DNA of 43,793 nucleotides, taken from NCBI GenBank assembly GCA_016213755.1, contig JACQZT010000200.1:66710-110502 (forward strand). Direction: 5' to 3'. Made by a program: the position numbers and the translations under genes. How positions within the stretch are numbered: the stretch's first letter is position 1; each line of letters opens with the position of its first letter. The notes under the pieces are model-generated. The model was not told where the DNA came from, searched no databases, and was given only the letters and a program-made list of their open reading frames with translations. Shown here piece by piece: positions 33,782 to 42,500 of the stretch. The DNA is from Acidobacteriota bacterium (lineage in GTDB: Bacteria; Acidobacteriota; Terriglobia; Bryobacterales; Bryobacteraceae).

Positions 33782-34827
33782 CAGACGGATTGCTCCATCA
33801 GGGCCCGCAGCGAGATGCGGTGATCGAGGATCAGACGCCGCAGTTCGGCCGGCGTGAGTTTGCGGATGCGCCGGATGTGCCTGCGTTTCGCGAGCATTTT
33901 CGGGACCAGCGGCAGCGCCGCCAGGCCGCCCCACAGCAGGCCCGCCGCCATCCGCAACTTGCCTTCCGGGCCGGCGAAATGGCGCGTTTCGCCGCGACCG
34001 TGCAACGCCGCCCAGACGCCGGCCATCACGCGCGCGGCGCTGTAGAAGGGGTTGAGCAGCAGCAGGCTCCAGGGAAACAGCTTGGCCGCCAGCAGCACGC
34101 GGTTGCGCTCGATCAGCATCAGCCGCCGCAGGCTCCCGACCCCCAGCGAGGCGCCCCGATGGTGGCGCACCACCGCCGAAGGGACATACACACACCGCCA
34201 GCCGGCCGCGCGGGCCCGCAACCCCAGTTCGGCGTCGTCCGCATAGGCGAAGAAGTCCTCGTCGAAACCGCCGATCCGCTCCAGCATGGCGCGCAGGTAC
34301 ATGGCCGCGCACCCGTCGGGCCACAAGACCTCCTCGACCTGGTCGTATTGCCCGCGGTCGGCCTCGCCCGAGCCCCGCCCGCGATTCTGGCCGTCGGGGT
34401 AGATCAGGTGCCCGGCCTTGTCGATGCGCCGGGGATCCTCGTACACCAGGATCTTCGAGGCTGCCATACCCACGTCGCGCGCCTGGAAGGCCGCTGCCAG
34501 AGAGGCCAGCCAGTCCGGGTCCGCCTCGGCGTCGTTGTTCAGCAGGGCGACATAGGCGCCCGCGGCGGCCGCGATGCCCTGGTTGTTGGCGGCGCAGAAG
34601 CCGCGATTTTCCCGGTTGCGAATCACCCGCAGCCGCAGCCGCCCGGTGCCGGCGAATTCGCGCTCGGCCATCTCCGCCGATCCGTCGGCCGAACCGTTGT
34701 CAACCAGGATCGCTTCGCACACCACACCTCTTTGCCGGGCCAGGGACTCCAGACAGGGACGAAGCAGCTCGCGCCGGTTCCAGTTGACCACCACCACCGA
34801 CACCACGCTGGCTGAGTTCTGTTCCAC
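33781..34827 (-). CDS. Glycosyltransferase family 2 (rhamnosyltransferase-like)
   Basis: 348 aa; VSVVVVNWNRRELLRPCLESLARQ, VDNGSADGSAEM, NRGFCAANNQGIAAAAGAYVALLNNDAEADPDWL, FFAYADDAELGLRARAAGWRCVYVPSAVVRH. Confidence 0.92.
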   Translation of the reverse strand: MEQNSASVVSVVVVNWNRRELLRPCLESLARQRGVVCEAILVDNGSADGSAEMAEREFAGTGRLRLRVIRNRENRGFCAANNQGIAAAAGAYVALLNNDAEADPDWLASLAAAFQARDVGMAASKILVYEDPRRIDKAGHLIYPDGQNRGRGSGEADRGQYDQVEEVLWPDGCAAMYLRAMLERIGGFDEDFFAYADDAELGLRARAAGWRCVYVPSAVVRHHRGASLGVGSLRRLMLIERNRVLLAAKLFPWSLLLLNPFYSAARVMAGVWAALHGRGETRHFAGPEGKLRMAAGLLWGGLAALPLVPKMLAKRRHIRRIRKLTPAELRRLILDHRISLRALMEQSV

Positions 34828-34871
34828 GGACTGTAGTATTATAGCGTCTGCGAGGTCTTCAACTCCGTTCT

Positions 34872-35768
34872 ATGCATCCCATCGGTGAGTTGCTGCGTGG
34901 CGAGCGCCTGCGTCAGGGACTCAGTCTGGCGCAGATCGCCGAAAAAACACGCATCAATCTCTCCTACCTCGAGGCCATTGAAGCCGGAGAGACCAAAGAC
35001 CTGCCGGGCGCGTTTTTCCAGAGGTCCTTTGTCCGGCAGTACGCCCGCGCGCTGGGAATGCCGGAACGGGACCTGGAGCCCGCGCTGAGCGAACTGCGGG
35101 AGCGGGCCGAGGCGGAACAGCCGTCTCCCCCTCTTCAGGCGCCCAAGCCCCTGGACCTCCCGCCCCTGCCGACGCCCGCCTCCCGGCGGCGTTTTTCCGG
35201 CCCCCGGCTTTCGTCGATCATCCTGCTGGTGGCGGTGATCGTGGGTTGCAGCGGAATCTATGCTCTATGGCAGCGCGCGCGCCGCATCGAGCCCGCGCCC
35301 CCCGTCGCGCGGCAGGCGGTGGAGAGCCCGCCGGCGCCAAAGCGCCAGGAGCCGCCGCCACCGCCGGTGGCGGAACAGCCCGCGGAAGCCGCCGCACCGC
35401 AACCCGCCGCCGCGACGCCTCCTTCTCCGGCCGTGGAGGTTCCCAAGCCGGTGGAAGCGCCGCCCGCCGCGCCGGCCGAGGGGAAGCTGAACATCGAGCT
35501 GTCCGCCTCCGAGCAGGTCTGGTATTCCGCCACCACGGACGGGAAAAAGATCACCAGCGTTCTCAACCCGGGCCAGACGAGGCGGTTTGCCGCCAACGAG
35601 CGCGCCTCGTTCTTCTTCGGCAACGCCGGCGGCGTGGAGATCCGGGTCAACGGAAAGAGCCTGGGACCCATCGGCCCGCGCGGCCAGTTGCGCACCGTCG
35701 TGGTGACGCCGGAAGGGTTTTCCATCGCCAATCCGCGAGAGAAGCAGGAAGAGCCTAGTCCGCCGTAG
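34872..35768 (+). CDS. rodZ: RodZ-like protein (cytoplasmic HTH, single TM, DUF4115 domain)
   Basis: 298 aa; GELLRGERLRQGLSLAQIAEKTRINLSYLEAIEAGETKDLPGAFFQRSFVRQYARALGM; TM SSIILLVAVIVGCSGIYALW; Pro/Ala linker; C-terminal beta domain. Confidence 0.88.
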   Translation: MHPIGELLRGERLRQGLSLAQIAEKTRINLSYLEAIEAGETKDLPGAFFQRSFVRQYARALGMPERDLEPALSELRERAEAEQPSPPLQAPKPLDLPPLPTPASRRRFSGPRLSSIILLVAVIVGCSGIYALWQRARRIEPAPPVARQAVESPPAPKRQEPPPPPVAEQPAEAAAPQPAAATPPSPAVEVPKPVEAPPAAPAEGKLNIELSASEQVWYSATTDGKKITSVLNPGQTRRFAANERASFFFGNAGGVEIRVNGKSLGPIGPRGQLRTVVVTPEGFSIANPREKQEEPSPP

Positions 35769-36411
35769 TGCGGCTGGAGCGCGCCAGCAGCGCGGCCTCG
35801 CGCTTGCGGCGGCGGTCGAGCCGCAGCAGCTCGCGGCGGCGGCGCAGCTTGACCTTCTCGTCGATGCCGCGCCAGAACTTGCGGGCGTAGTCCACCGCCG
35901 AGGCCAGCGAGAACAGCACCGCGCCCCACAGGAATACCAGCGCGATGGGGGTCAGGTGTTTCCAGTGCATGCTCAGCAGCAGCAGCGAAACCGCCGCCAC
36001 CTGCATGATCATCTTGCTCTTGCCCAGTTCGCTGGCGCGGATGGTGTAGCCTTCCGAGGCCGCAATGGCCCGCAGGCCGGAAACCGCGAATTCGCGCCCG
36101 ATCAGCAGGATCGCCATCCATGCGTCCATCACGTGCACCTGCACCAGCGCGATCAGGGCGGCGGAGATGAGCAGCTTGTCGGCGATCGGATCCAGCAGCG
36201 TCCCCACCGTGGTCACCTGCTTCCAGCGCCGGGCCAAGTAGCCGTCCAGCAGATCGGTCGCCGCCGCGGCCAGGAAAATCGCCAGTGCCAGGATCTCGTT
36301 GGTCAGCGTGAACCCGTACAGGGCGAACCGGAGGTCCTCCTGCACCAGCGCCGCCACCAGCAGCGGCACGAAGAAGATGCGCAGAAGCGTCAGCAAGTTC
36401 GGCAGGTTCAT
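35755..36411 (-). CDS. pgsA: CDP-diacylglycerol--glycerol-3-phosphate 3-phosphatidyltransferase
   Basis: 218 aa; MNLPNLLTLLRIFFVPLLVAAL; ATDLLDGYLARRWKQVTTVGTLLDPIADKLL (CDP-alcohol phosphatidyltransferase motif). Confidence 0.92.
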   Translation of the reverse strand: MNLPNLLTLLRIFFVPLLVAALVQEDLRFALYGFTLTNEILALAIFLAAAATDLLDGYLARRWKQVTTVGTLLDPIADKLLISAALIALVQVHVMDAWMAILLIGREFAVSGLRAIAASEGYTIRASELGKSKMIMQVAAVSLLLLSMHWKHLTPIALVFLWGAVLFSLASAVDYARKFWRGIDEKVKLRRRRELLRLDRRRKREAALLARSSRTTAD

Positions 36412-36445
36412 GCCAAGACCAAATATAGCAGAGCGCGGCGGGTCT

Positions 36446-37768
36446 TCACCGCCGCTGAATAAAGCGCCGCAGGCGGCGGCGCAGCGACTCGGGCGCCTCG
36501 GTTTCCATCTCGCAGTAGCGATCCGAATAGGCCACGCTCAGGACCCGCGCGCCCTCGTGAACCAGGTGCATTTCGGCGCCGGCGCGCAGGGGAAACCGGA
36601 ACCGCGTGTGCGCCACCGGGTCGGCCGGAATCGACTCGTCGATCGCTTTCAGCAGGCCGTCCAGACCCGCGCCGGTGCGCGCCGAGACCGTCACCGCGGC
36701 CGGGTTTGTTTCGCTCTCCACCGCACCCACGATTCGGCGCACCAGGGCTTCCGACTGGCCGCCGGCATCCGACAGCAGGTCCGTCTTGTTCAGCACCATC
36801 AAGTGCGGGATCGAGGTCGCGCCGATCTCGTGCAGCACTTTGAACACGTGCGCCGTCCGCTCCGCCGCCGCGGGAGAAGAGGCATCCACGACGTGCAGCA
36901 GCAGGGCCGCTTCGGTGACCTCTTCGAGCGTCGCCCGGAAGGCCTTGACCAGCGTCGTGGGCAAATTGCGGATGAAGCCCACCGTGTCGCTCAGCAGGGC
37001 CTTGCGGCGCGAGGGCAGCGTCACGGCGCGCACGGTCGGGTCGAGAGTGGCGAACAGGCGGTCGTCGGCCAGCACCCCGGCGCCCGTCAGGCGGTTAAAC
37101 AGGGTGGATTTACCCGCGTTGGTGTACCCCACCAGCGCGATGGTCGCCAGGGGAACGGTTTCGCGCTTGCGCCGGTGCACCGAGCGGCCGGCGCGCACGC
37201 GTTCCAGGTCCTTTTCGATCTTTCGCAGACGGCGAAAAATGCGCCGCCGGTCGGTTTCCAGTTGCGTCTCGCCCGGCCCGCGCGTGCCGATGCCGCCGCC
37301 CAGGCGGGACATCTCGATGCCCCGTCCCGACAGCCGCGGCAGCAGGTAGTTCAATTGCGCGTACTCGACCTGCAACTGGCCCTCGCGCGTGCGGGCGCGC
37401 CGCGCGAATATGTCCAGAATAAGCTGGGTGCGGTCCAGCACCTTGGTCGCCAGGGCGCGCTCCAGGTTGCGCAACTGGGTGGGAGACAGTTCCCGGTCGA
37501 AGACCGCCATGTCCGCTCGCGTCGCTTGGACGCGGGCCGACAACTCCTCGACTTTCCCGGAGCCAATCAGGGTGGCCGCCTCGGCCGAGTCGCGCGACTG
37601 CAAAACCCGGTCGACAACCCGCGCCCCCGCGCCGGCGGCCAGCGCCGCCAACTCGTCCAGAGACTCCTCAGCCGTGGTAAGGGCCGTCGCGGACCTGCCC
37701 CGCGCCGAAGTCAGGTGCAGGCCTACGACAATGGCACGCTCACCGCCAGTATCGCCGGTTCCTCGAAT
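36446..37768 (-). CDS. hflX: Ribosome-associated GTPase HflX; proposed full-length ORF from ATT at 37768 (the ORF track starts at TTG 37651)
   Basis: GTPase motifs ATIALVGYTNAGKSTLFNRLTG, DTVGFIRNLP, LNKTDLL; GGGIGTRGPGETQLETDRR. N-terminal GERAIVVGLHLTSARG..., typical of HflX, lies upstream of the TTG and is in-frame only back to ATT next to the hfq TAG. Confidence 0.9.
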   Translation of the reverse strand: MRGTGDTGGERAIVVGLHLTSARGRSATALTTAEESLDELAALAAGAGARVVDRVLQSRDSAEAATLIGSGKVEELSARVQATRADMAVFDRELSPTQLRNLERALATKVLDRTQLILDIFARRARTREGQLQVEYAQLNYLLPRLSGRGIEMSRLGGGIGTRGPGETQLETDRRRIFRRLRKIEKDLERVRAGRSVHRRKRETVPLATIALVGYTNAGKSTLFNRLTGAGVLADDRLFATLDPTVRAVTLPSRRKALLSDTVGFIRNLPTTLVKAFRATLEEVTEAALLLHVVDASSPAAAERTAHVFKVLHEIGATSIPHLMVLNKTDLLSDAGGQSEALVRRIVGAVESETNPAAVTVSARTGAGLDGLLKAIDESIPADPVAHTRFRFPLRAGAEMHLVHEGARVLSVAYSDRYCEMETEAPESLRRRLRRFIQRR

Positions 37769-38074
37769 CTAGCCCTCCGACCCTTCCGCGGGCGTCGCGC
37801 CGGCACTCGGATGCACCGGGGCCGCCGCCGCTCCGGGAGACGGGTGTCCTGCGCCCGATGAGTGCATCGGCCGTGAAACCACAACCGTGGAGATCGCGTG
37901 CTTGAAGATCAGTTGCTCCTGATTGTTGGACTCCAGGACCACGGAGTACTTGTCAAAGCTCTTGATCCTTCCGGACAGCTTCACCCCGCTCATCAGGTAG
38001 ATGGTGAGGAAGATTTTGTCCTTCCGCGCCGTGTTTAGAAAAGCCTCTTGTATGTTTTGTGTTAGCTTTTCCAT
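37769..38074 (-). CDS. hfq: RNA chaperone Hfq with Pro/Ala/Gly-rich C-terminal tail
   Basis: 101 aa from ATG at 38074; [65 protein letters not shown]. Confidence 0.95.
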   Translation of the reverse strand: MEKLTQNIQEAFLNTARKDKIFLTIYLMSGVKLSGRIKSFDKYSVVLESNNQEQLIFKHAISTVVVSRPMHSSGAGHPSPGAAAAPVHPSAGATPAEGSEG

Positions 38075-38216
38075 CTCATTCCTTTCGGCCTCGGTGCTTC
38101 GGCCCCCAGGCCGCGCCGGCCGGTCCCCCAAAAAGAGTCAACCCCAGCCCAAAACCGCGAACCCGTACTGGCAGTTTAACCATTCTGAGCGCAATTGTCA
38201 CGCCCCCTCGTCACGA

Positions 38217-38245
38217 AACCGGGGACAGTACACTCAAACACCAAT
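38217..38245 (+). repeat. Half-copy of the dispersed AACCGGGGACAGTACACTCAAACACCAAT element
   Basis: Differs by one base from the left arm of the palindrome at 42436-42464. Confidence 0.8.
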
Positions 38246-38285
38246 GTCCGGTATCACCAAAGAGCGGTCGCCGCGGCTGGACGAA

Positions 38286-39254
38286 CTACGGCCGGGCTTG
38301 GGCGGCGTAGTAGCCTTTGCGGGCGCGGACCTTGAGGTCCTTGTTGCGCGTGCGGATCTCGAGGCGGCGGAACGAGCCGTCCTTGGCGCTGTTGGCGGGG
38401 GTATAACCGATGGCGTACTGGCTGCGCATCTCGGTCTGAATTTCGCTGAAGATCTCCTCCAGCGGGCGCCGGCGGTCGACTTTCATCAGGCGCCCGCCGG
38501 TTTCCTCCGACATCCGGCGCAGGTCGGAGTCGCTCATCCCGAAGCCGAACCCTCCGGAGCGGCCCCGATAGAAACCCGGGTCGTAGTAGTAGATGCCGTA
38601 GACGATGGCGTCGCCGCGGTGCGCCGCCTCGATCGCCTGCGTCAGTTTCATCCGGCTGCCCTGGTCGACGCCGTCGGTGATCAGAATGATGGCCTTGCGG
38701 CCCACTTCGCCACGCAGCTTTTCGTCCGCGGCCAGGTACACGGCATCGAACAGAATGGTGCCGCGCGGCTGCGAGGCGGTGGGCACCGGCCCCGGATGCA
38801 AGCCCGAGTGGCTGGCGCTGAGGCGCAGTTGATCCAGGCCCGCGCGCAGCAGTTTGAGCGAGTTCGTGTAATCCTGGAGCAGCTCGGCCTCGGCGCCGAA
38901 ACTGATCAGGAAGGCCATGTCCTTCTTGCCCAGCACCTGCGAGAAGAACTGGGATGCCGCGCGGCGCTCGGCCTCGATCAGCCCCTCCTGGCTGACGCTG
39001 ACATCCACCAGCAGCCCGATGGTCAGCGGCAGGTCGGTCTCGCGCGCAAAGTAGCGGATCTCCTGCTTCTTGCCGTCCTCGAAAACCTCGAAGTCGTCCT
39101 TGCTCAGGTTGGGGATCAGGGCGCCGCGCTTGTCCTGCACCGAACACAGCACGCTGACCACATCGACGTCGACATTGATGGTGGGAAGCTGCTGCTGCTG
39201 GGCGGAAACCGCGGCCAGAGCCAGCGGCAACAAAGCGGACAGGCGCAAAGTCAT
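38286..39254 (-). CDS. Secreted VWFA-domain protein (acidobacterial VWFA-related family)
   Basis: 322 aa; signal peptide; INVDVDVVSVLCSVQDKRGALIPNLSKDDFEVFEDGKKQEIRYFARETDLPLTIGLLVDVSVS; GRKAIILITDGVDQGS; QYAIGYTPANSAKDGSFRRLEIRTRNKDLKVRARKGYYA. Confidence 0.92.
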   Translation of the reverse strand: MTLRLSALLPLALAAVSAQQQQLPTINVDVDVVSVLCSVQDKRGALIPNLSKDDFEVFEDGKKQEIRYFARETDLPLTIGLLVDVSVSQEGLIEAERRAASQFFSQVLGKKDMAFLISFGAEAELLQDYTNSLKLLRAGLDQLRLSASHSGLHPGPVPTASQPRGTILFDAVYLAADEKLRGEVGRKAIILITDGVDQGSRMKLTQAIEAAHRGDAIVYGIYYYDPGFYRGRSGGFGFGMSDSDLRRMSEETGGRLMKVDRRRPLEEIFSEIQTEMRSQYAIGYTPANSAKDGSFRRLEIRTRNKDLKVRARKGYYAAQARP

Positions 39255-39293
39255 TGCATACTGATAGATGCGTCCGCGCATCCGAACGTTCCC

Positions 39294-39896
39294 ATGAGAA
39301 AAGCGATTTTGCATTTGAAGCGCGCCGACCCCCTGCTGAAGGCCCTCGTCGAGCGCATCGGCCCGTACGCGCAACAGATGGCCCCGGCCGATTTCCCCGC
39401 CCTGGCCCGCTCCATCGTGTACCAGCAATTGAACGGCAAGGCCGCCTCAACCATCTACGGCCGGCTGGAGGCGGCCGTGCGCGGGCGCGTCACGCCGCGC
39501 ACCGTGCTCAAGCTCACCGAGGACCGGATGCGGGAGCTGGGACTGTCCAAACAGAAAACCTCCTACATCCGCGATCTGGCCCAAACGACGATCTCGCGCG
39601 AAGTCGATTTCCGCACCTTGCCCGCGATGCCGGACGAGGTGGTGATCGCCAGCCTCACCGCCGTCAGGGGCATCGGGGTGTGGACCGCGCAGATGTTTCT
39701 GATCTTCGCCCTGGGCCGGCCCGACGTGCTGCCCACGGCCGACCTGGGCATCCGCGCCGCCATGAAAAACCTGTACGGCCTGGCCGAGCTGCCCAAACCC
39801 GCCGAGATGGAGCGCATTGCCGCTCCCTGGCGGCCCTACTGTTCGGTGGCCTGCTGGTACCTGTGGCGCAGCCTGGACAACCAGGGCGCGCTGTAA
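39294..39896 (+). CDS. DNA-3-methyladenine glycosylase II-like (HhH-GPD)
   Basis: 200 aa; FPALARSIVYQQLNGKAASTIYGRL; LTAVRGIGVWTAQMFLIFALGRPDVLPTADLGIRAAM (HhH-GPD with catalytic Asp); WRPYCSVACWYLWR. Confidence 0.93.
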   Translation: MRKAILHLKRADPLLKALVERIGPYAQQMAPADFPALARSIVYQQLNGKAASTIYGRLEAAVRGRVTPRTVLKLTEDRMRELGLSKQKTSYIRDLAQTTISREVDFRTLPAMPDEVVIASLTAVRGIGVWTAQMFLIFALGRPDVLPTADLGIRAAMKNLYGLAELPKPAEMERIAAPWRPYCSVACWYLWRSLDNQGAL

Positions 39897-39934
39897 TTCG
39901 CGAACCTTTCCCTCGCTCGTTCGTATAGAGCAGT

Positions 39935-42436
39935 ATGCGCGAGGTGTGGACCGACCTTCGACATGCCGTGCGATCCCTGGGGAAGTCACCCCTGTTTGCG
40001 TCCGTCGCCATCCTCTCCCTGGCGCTGGGCATCGGCGCCAACACCGCCATCTTCACTCTGCTCGACCAGGTGAGCCTGCGCCTGCTGCCGGTCCGGAATC
40101 CGGAACAACTGGTGCTGCTGAGCTGGCGCGGGTCGCACTACGGCAGCAACACCGGTTCGAACGCCATCTCCTATCCCATGTACACGGACATCCGCGACCG
40201 CAACCAGGTGTTCAGCGACGCGATTTGCCGCTTTGGCATTCCGCTCAGCGTGGGCATCGCGGGCCGCAACGAACGGGTTCCCGGAGAACTGGTGTCCGGC
40301 AACTACTTCCAGGTGCTGGGGGTGAGAGCGGCCCTGGGCCGCACGATCGCACCGGAGGACGACCGGCGTTCCGGCGCCCAGCCCGTGGCGGTGCTGAGTT
40401 ACGACTATTGGCTCGATCGCTTCGCCGGCGACCCGGGCGTGGTGGGGAAAGAACTGCTGGTCAACGGGCACAAGCTGACCGTCGCCGGCGTGAGCGAAAA
40501 GGGCTTTGACGGCACCGAGGTGGGCAGCGCGCCGAAGATGCGCATCCCGGTGGCAATGGTCCGGGAGATGATGCCGAACTCGCACGCCTACAACCTGGAC
40601 AACCGCCGCGGGAAGTGGGTGAACATCTTCGCGCGGCTGAAACCGGGCCTCAGCCTGGAACAGGCCAAAGCGAGCTTGCAGCCGCTGTTCCACTCGATCC
40701 TCGAAATGGAGGTGCGCGAGAAAGAGTTCGCCCGCGCCTCGCCTTACACCAAAGAGCAGTTTCTGCGCGCCTGGCTCGACGTGCTGCCGGCCGCGCGCGG
40801 GCGCTCCTATCTGCGCCGCCAATTCGCCACCCCGCTGTGGGTGCTGATGGGGATTGTGGGCTTCGTGCTGCTGATCGCCTGCGCCAACGTGGCCAACCTC
40901 TTGATGGCGCGGGCCAGCGGGCGGCGCAAGGAGATCGCGGTGCGGCTGGCAGTGGGCGCCGGGCGCCTGCGCCTGGTGCGCCAGTTAATGGTCGAGAGCC
41001 TTCTGCTGGCGCTGGCGGGCGGCGCGCTGGGCCTGCTGCTGGCGATGTGGGCGGACCGGTTGCTGCTGAGCCTGTTGCCCAGCGACGTGCCGCTGGCGAT
41101 CTCCGCCGATCCGGACCTGCGCGTCTTCGCCTTCGCCTTCGCGGTTTCCCTGCTGACGGGCACCCTGTTCGGACTGGCGCCCGGTCTCCAGGCCACGCGC
41201 GTGGACCTGCACACGGCGCTCAAGCAGGAAGGCGCGGCCGTGGCCGGCGGCGGGCACACCGGCCTGCGCAAACTGCTGGTGGTGGCGCAGGTAGCGCTCT
41301 CGCTGGTGCTGCTGATCGGCGCCGGCCTGTTCATCCGCTCGCTGCGCAATCTGCGCGATCTCGATCCGGGATTCCGCACGGAAAACGTGGTCGCCTTCTC
41401 GGTGGACCCGCTGTTGAGCGGCTACACGGTGGAGCGAAGCAAGCTGTTTTATCCGCGGCTCGCCGAGAGACTGCGCGGGATTCCCGGCGCCGAATCCGCC
41501 GCGCTGGGCCTGGTGCGCTTACTGGCCGGCAACGAGTGGGACAACACGGTCAACGTCGAGGGTTACGAGGCCAAGCCCGGCGAAGACATGAATCCCTTCT
41601 ACAACGCCGTCTCGCCGGGCTACTTCGCCACGCTGGGAATTCCGCTGGTGGCCGACCGCGATTTCAACTCCGCCGACGCAGCCAGCCCGAATAGGGTTGG
41701 CATCGTCAACCAGAAGTTCGCCCGGCGCTACTTCGGCGACCGGCCGGCCGTGGGCCGCCATTTCGGATTCGGCGGCGATCCGGGATCCAAGGCCGACATC
41801 GAAATTGTGGGCGTGATCCGGGACGCCGTGTACATGAACATGCGGGACGAGGTGCCCCGGCAGGTCTTCGTTAGCAGCGAACAGCAGCCTCGCGTCTATT
41901 CCATGACCGCCTACGTCCGCACACGCCTGGACTCGCGCCAGATGCAGGCCGCCATCCGCCGCGCGGTGCACGAACTGGATGCCAACCTGCCCATTTATGA
42001 GATGCGCACGCTGGACGCGCAGCTCGACCTGTCGCTGGCGGTCGAGCGCCTGGTGGCCTTCCTGGCCACGCTGTTCGGCCTGCTGGCGACCTTGCTGGCC
42101 GCCATCGGGCTGTATGGCGTGATGGTCTGCACCGTGGCGCACCGCACGCGCGAGATCGGCGTGCGCATGGCGCTGGGAGCGTCCCAGCGCAAGGTGGTCT
42201 GGATGGTAATGCGGGAGGTGCTGCTGCTGGTGGGGGCCGGCGCGGCCATCGCCCTGCCCGCCGCCTGGGGCCTCACCCGGCTGGTGGAGACGCAACTGTA
42301 CGGCGTCAAGCCCAGCGACCCGGCCAGCATGACGCTGGCGACGCTGTCGCTGGCCGCCGTGGCCGCCCTGTCCGGCTACCTCCCGGCGCGCCGCGCCGCC
42401 CGCATCGACCCCATCCGCGCCCTCCGCTACGAATAA
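39935..42436 (+). CDS. ADOP-type (acidobacterial duplicated orphan permease) MacB/FtsX-like permease
   Basis: 833 aa; LRHAVRSLGKSPLFASVAILSLALGIGANTAIFTLLDQV; two FtsX-like domains; terminus RRAARIDPIRALRYE. Confidence 0.95.
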   Translation: MREVWTDLRHAVRSLGKSPLFASVAILSLALGIGANTAIFTLLDQVSLRLLPVRNPEQLVLLSWRGSHYGSNTGSNAISYPMYTDIRDRNQVFSDAICRFGIPLSVGIAGRNERVPGELVSGNYFQVLGVRAALGRTIAPEDDRRSGAQPVAVLSYDYWLDRFAGDPGVVGKELLVNGHKLTVAGVSEKGFDGTEVGSAPKMRIPVAMVREMMPNSHAYNLDNRRGKWVNIFARLKPGLSLEQAKASLQPLFHSILEMEVREKEFARASPYTKEQFLRAWLDVLPAARGRSYLRRQFATPLWVLMGIVGFVLLIACANVANLLMARASGRRKEIAVRLAVGAGRLRLVRQLMVESLLLALAGGALGLLLAMWADRLLLSLLPSDVPLAISADPDLRVFAFAFAVSLLTGTLFGLAPGLQATRVDLHTALKQEGAAVAGGGHTGLRKLLVVAQVALSLVLLIGAGLFIRSLRNLRDLDPGFRTENVVAFSVDPLLSGYTVERSKLFYPRLAERLRGIPGAESAALGLVRLLAGNEWDNTVNVEGYEAKPGEDMNPFYNAVSPGYFATLGIPLVADRDFNSADAASPNRVGIVNQKFARRYFGDRPAVGRHFGFGGDPGSKADIEIVGVIRDAVYMNMRDEVPRQVFVSSEQQPRVYSMTAYVRTRLDSRQMQAAIRRAVHELDANLPIYEMRTLDAQLDLSLAVERLVAFLATLFGLLATLLAAIGLYGVMVCTVAHRTREIGVRMALGASQRKVVWMVMREVLLLVGAGAAIALPAAWGLTRLVETQLYGVKPSDPASMTLATLSLAAVAALSGYLPARRAARIDPIRALRYE

Positions 42437-42500
42437 ACCGGGGACCGTACACTCAAACACCAATTTCGAAAATGGTGTATTGAGTGTACTGTCCCCGGTT
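42436..42500. repeat. 65-bp near-perfect palindromic element filling the entire inter-ADOP gap
   Basis: AACCGGGGACCGTACACTCAAACACCAATTT-CGA-AAATGGTGTATTGAGTGTACTGTCCCCGGTT. It begins with the last A of the upstream TAA and ends directly before the next ATG. Confidence 0.9.

Noticed and set aside
35290-35500. Proline/alanine-rich tract in rodZ as a possible tandem repeat
   Set aside because: Irregular linker between TM helix and C-terminal domain, ordinary for RodZ-like proteins; no fixed repeat unit.
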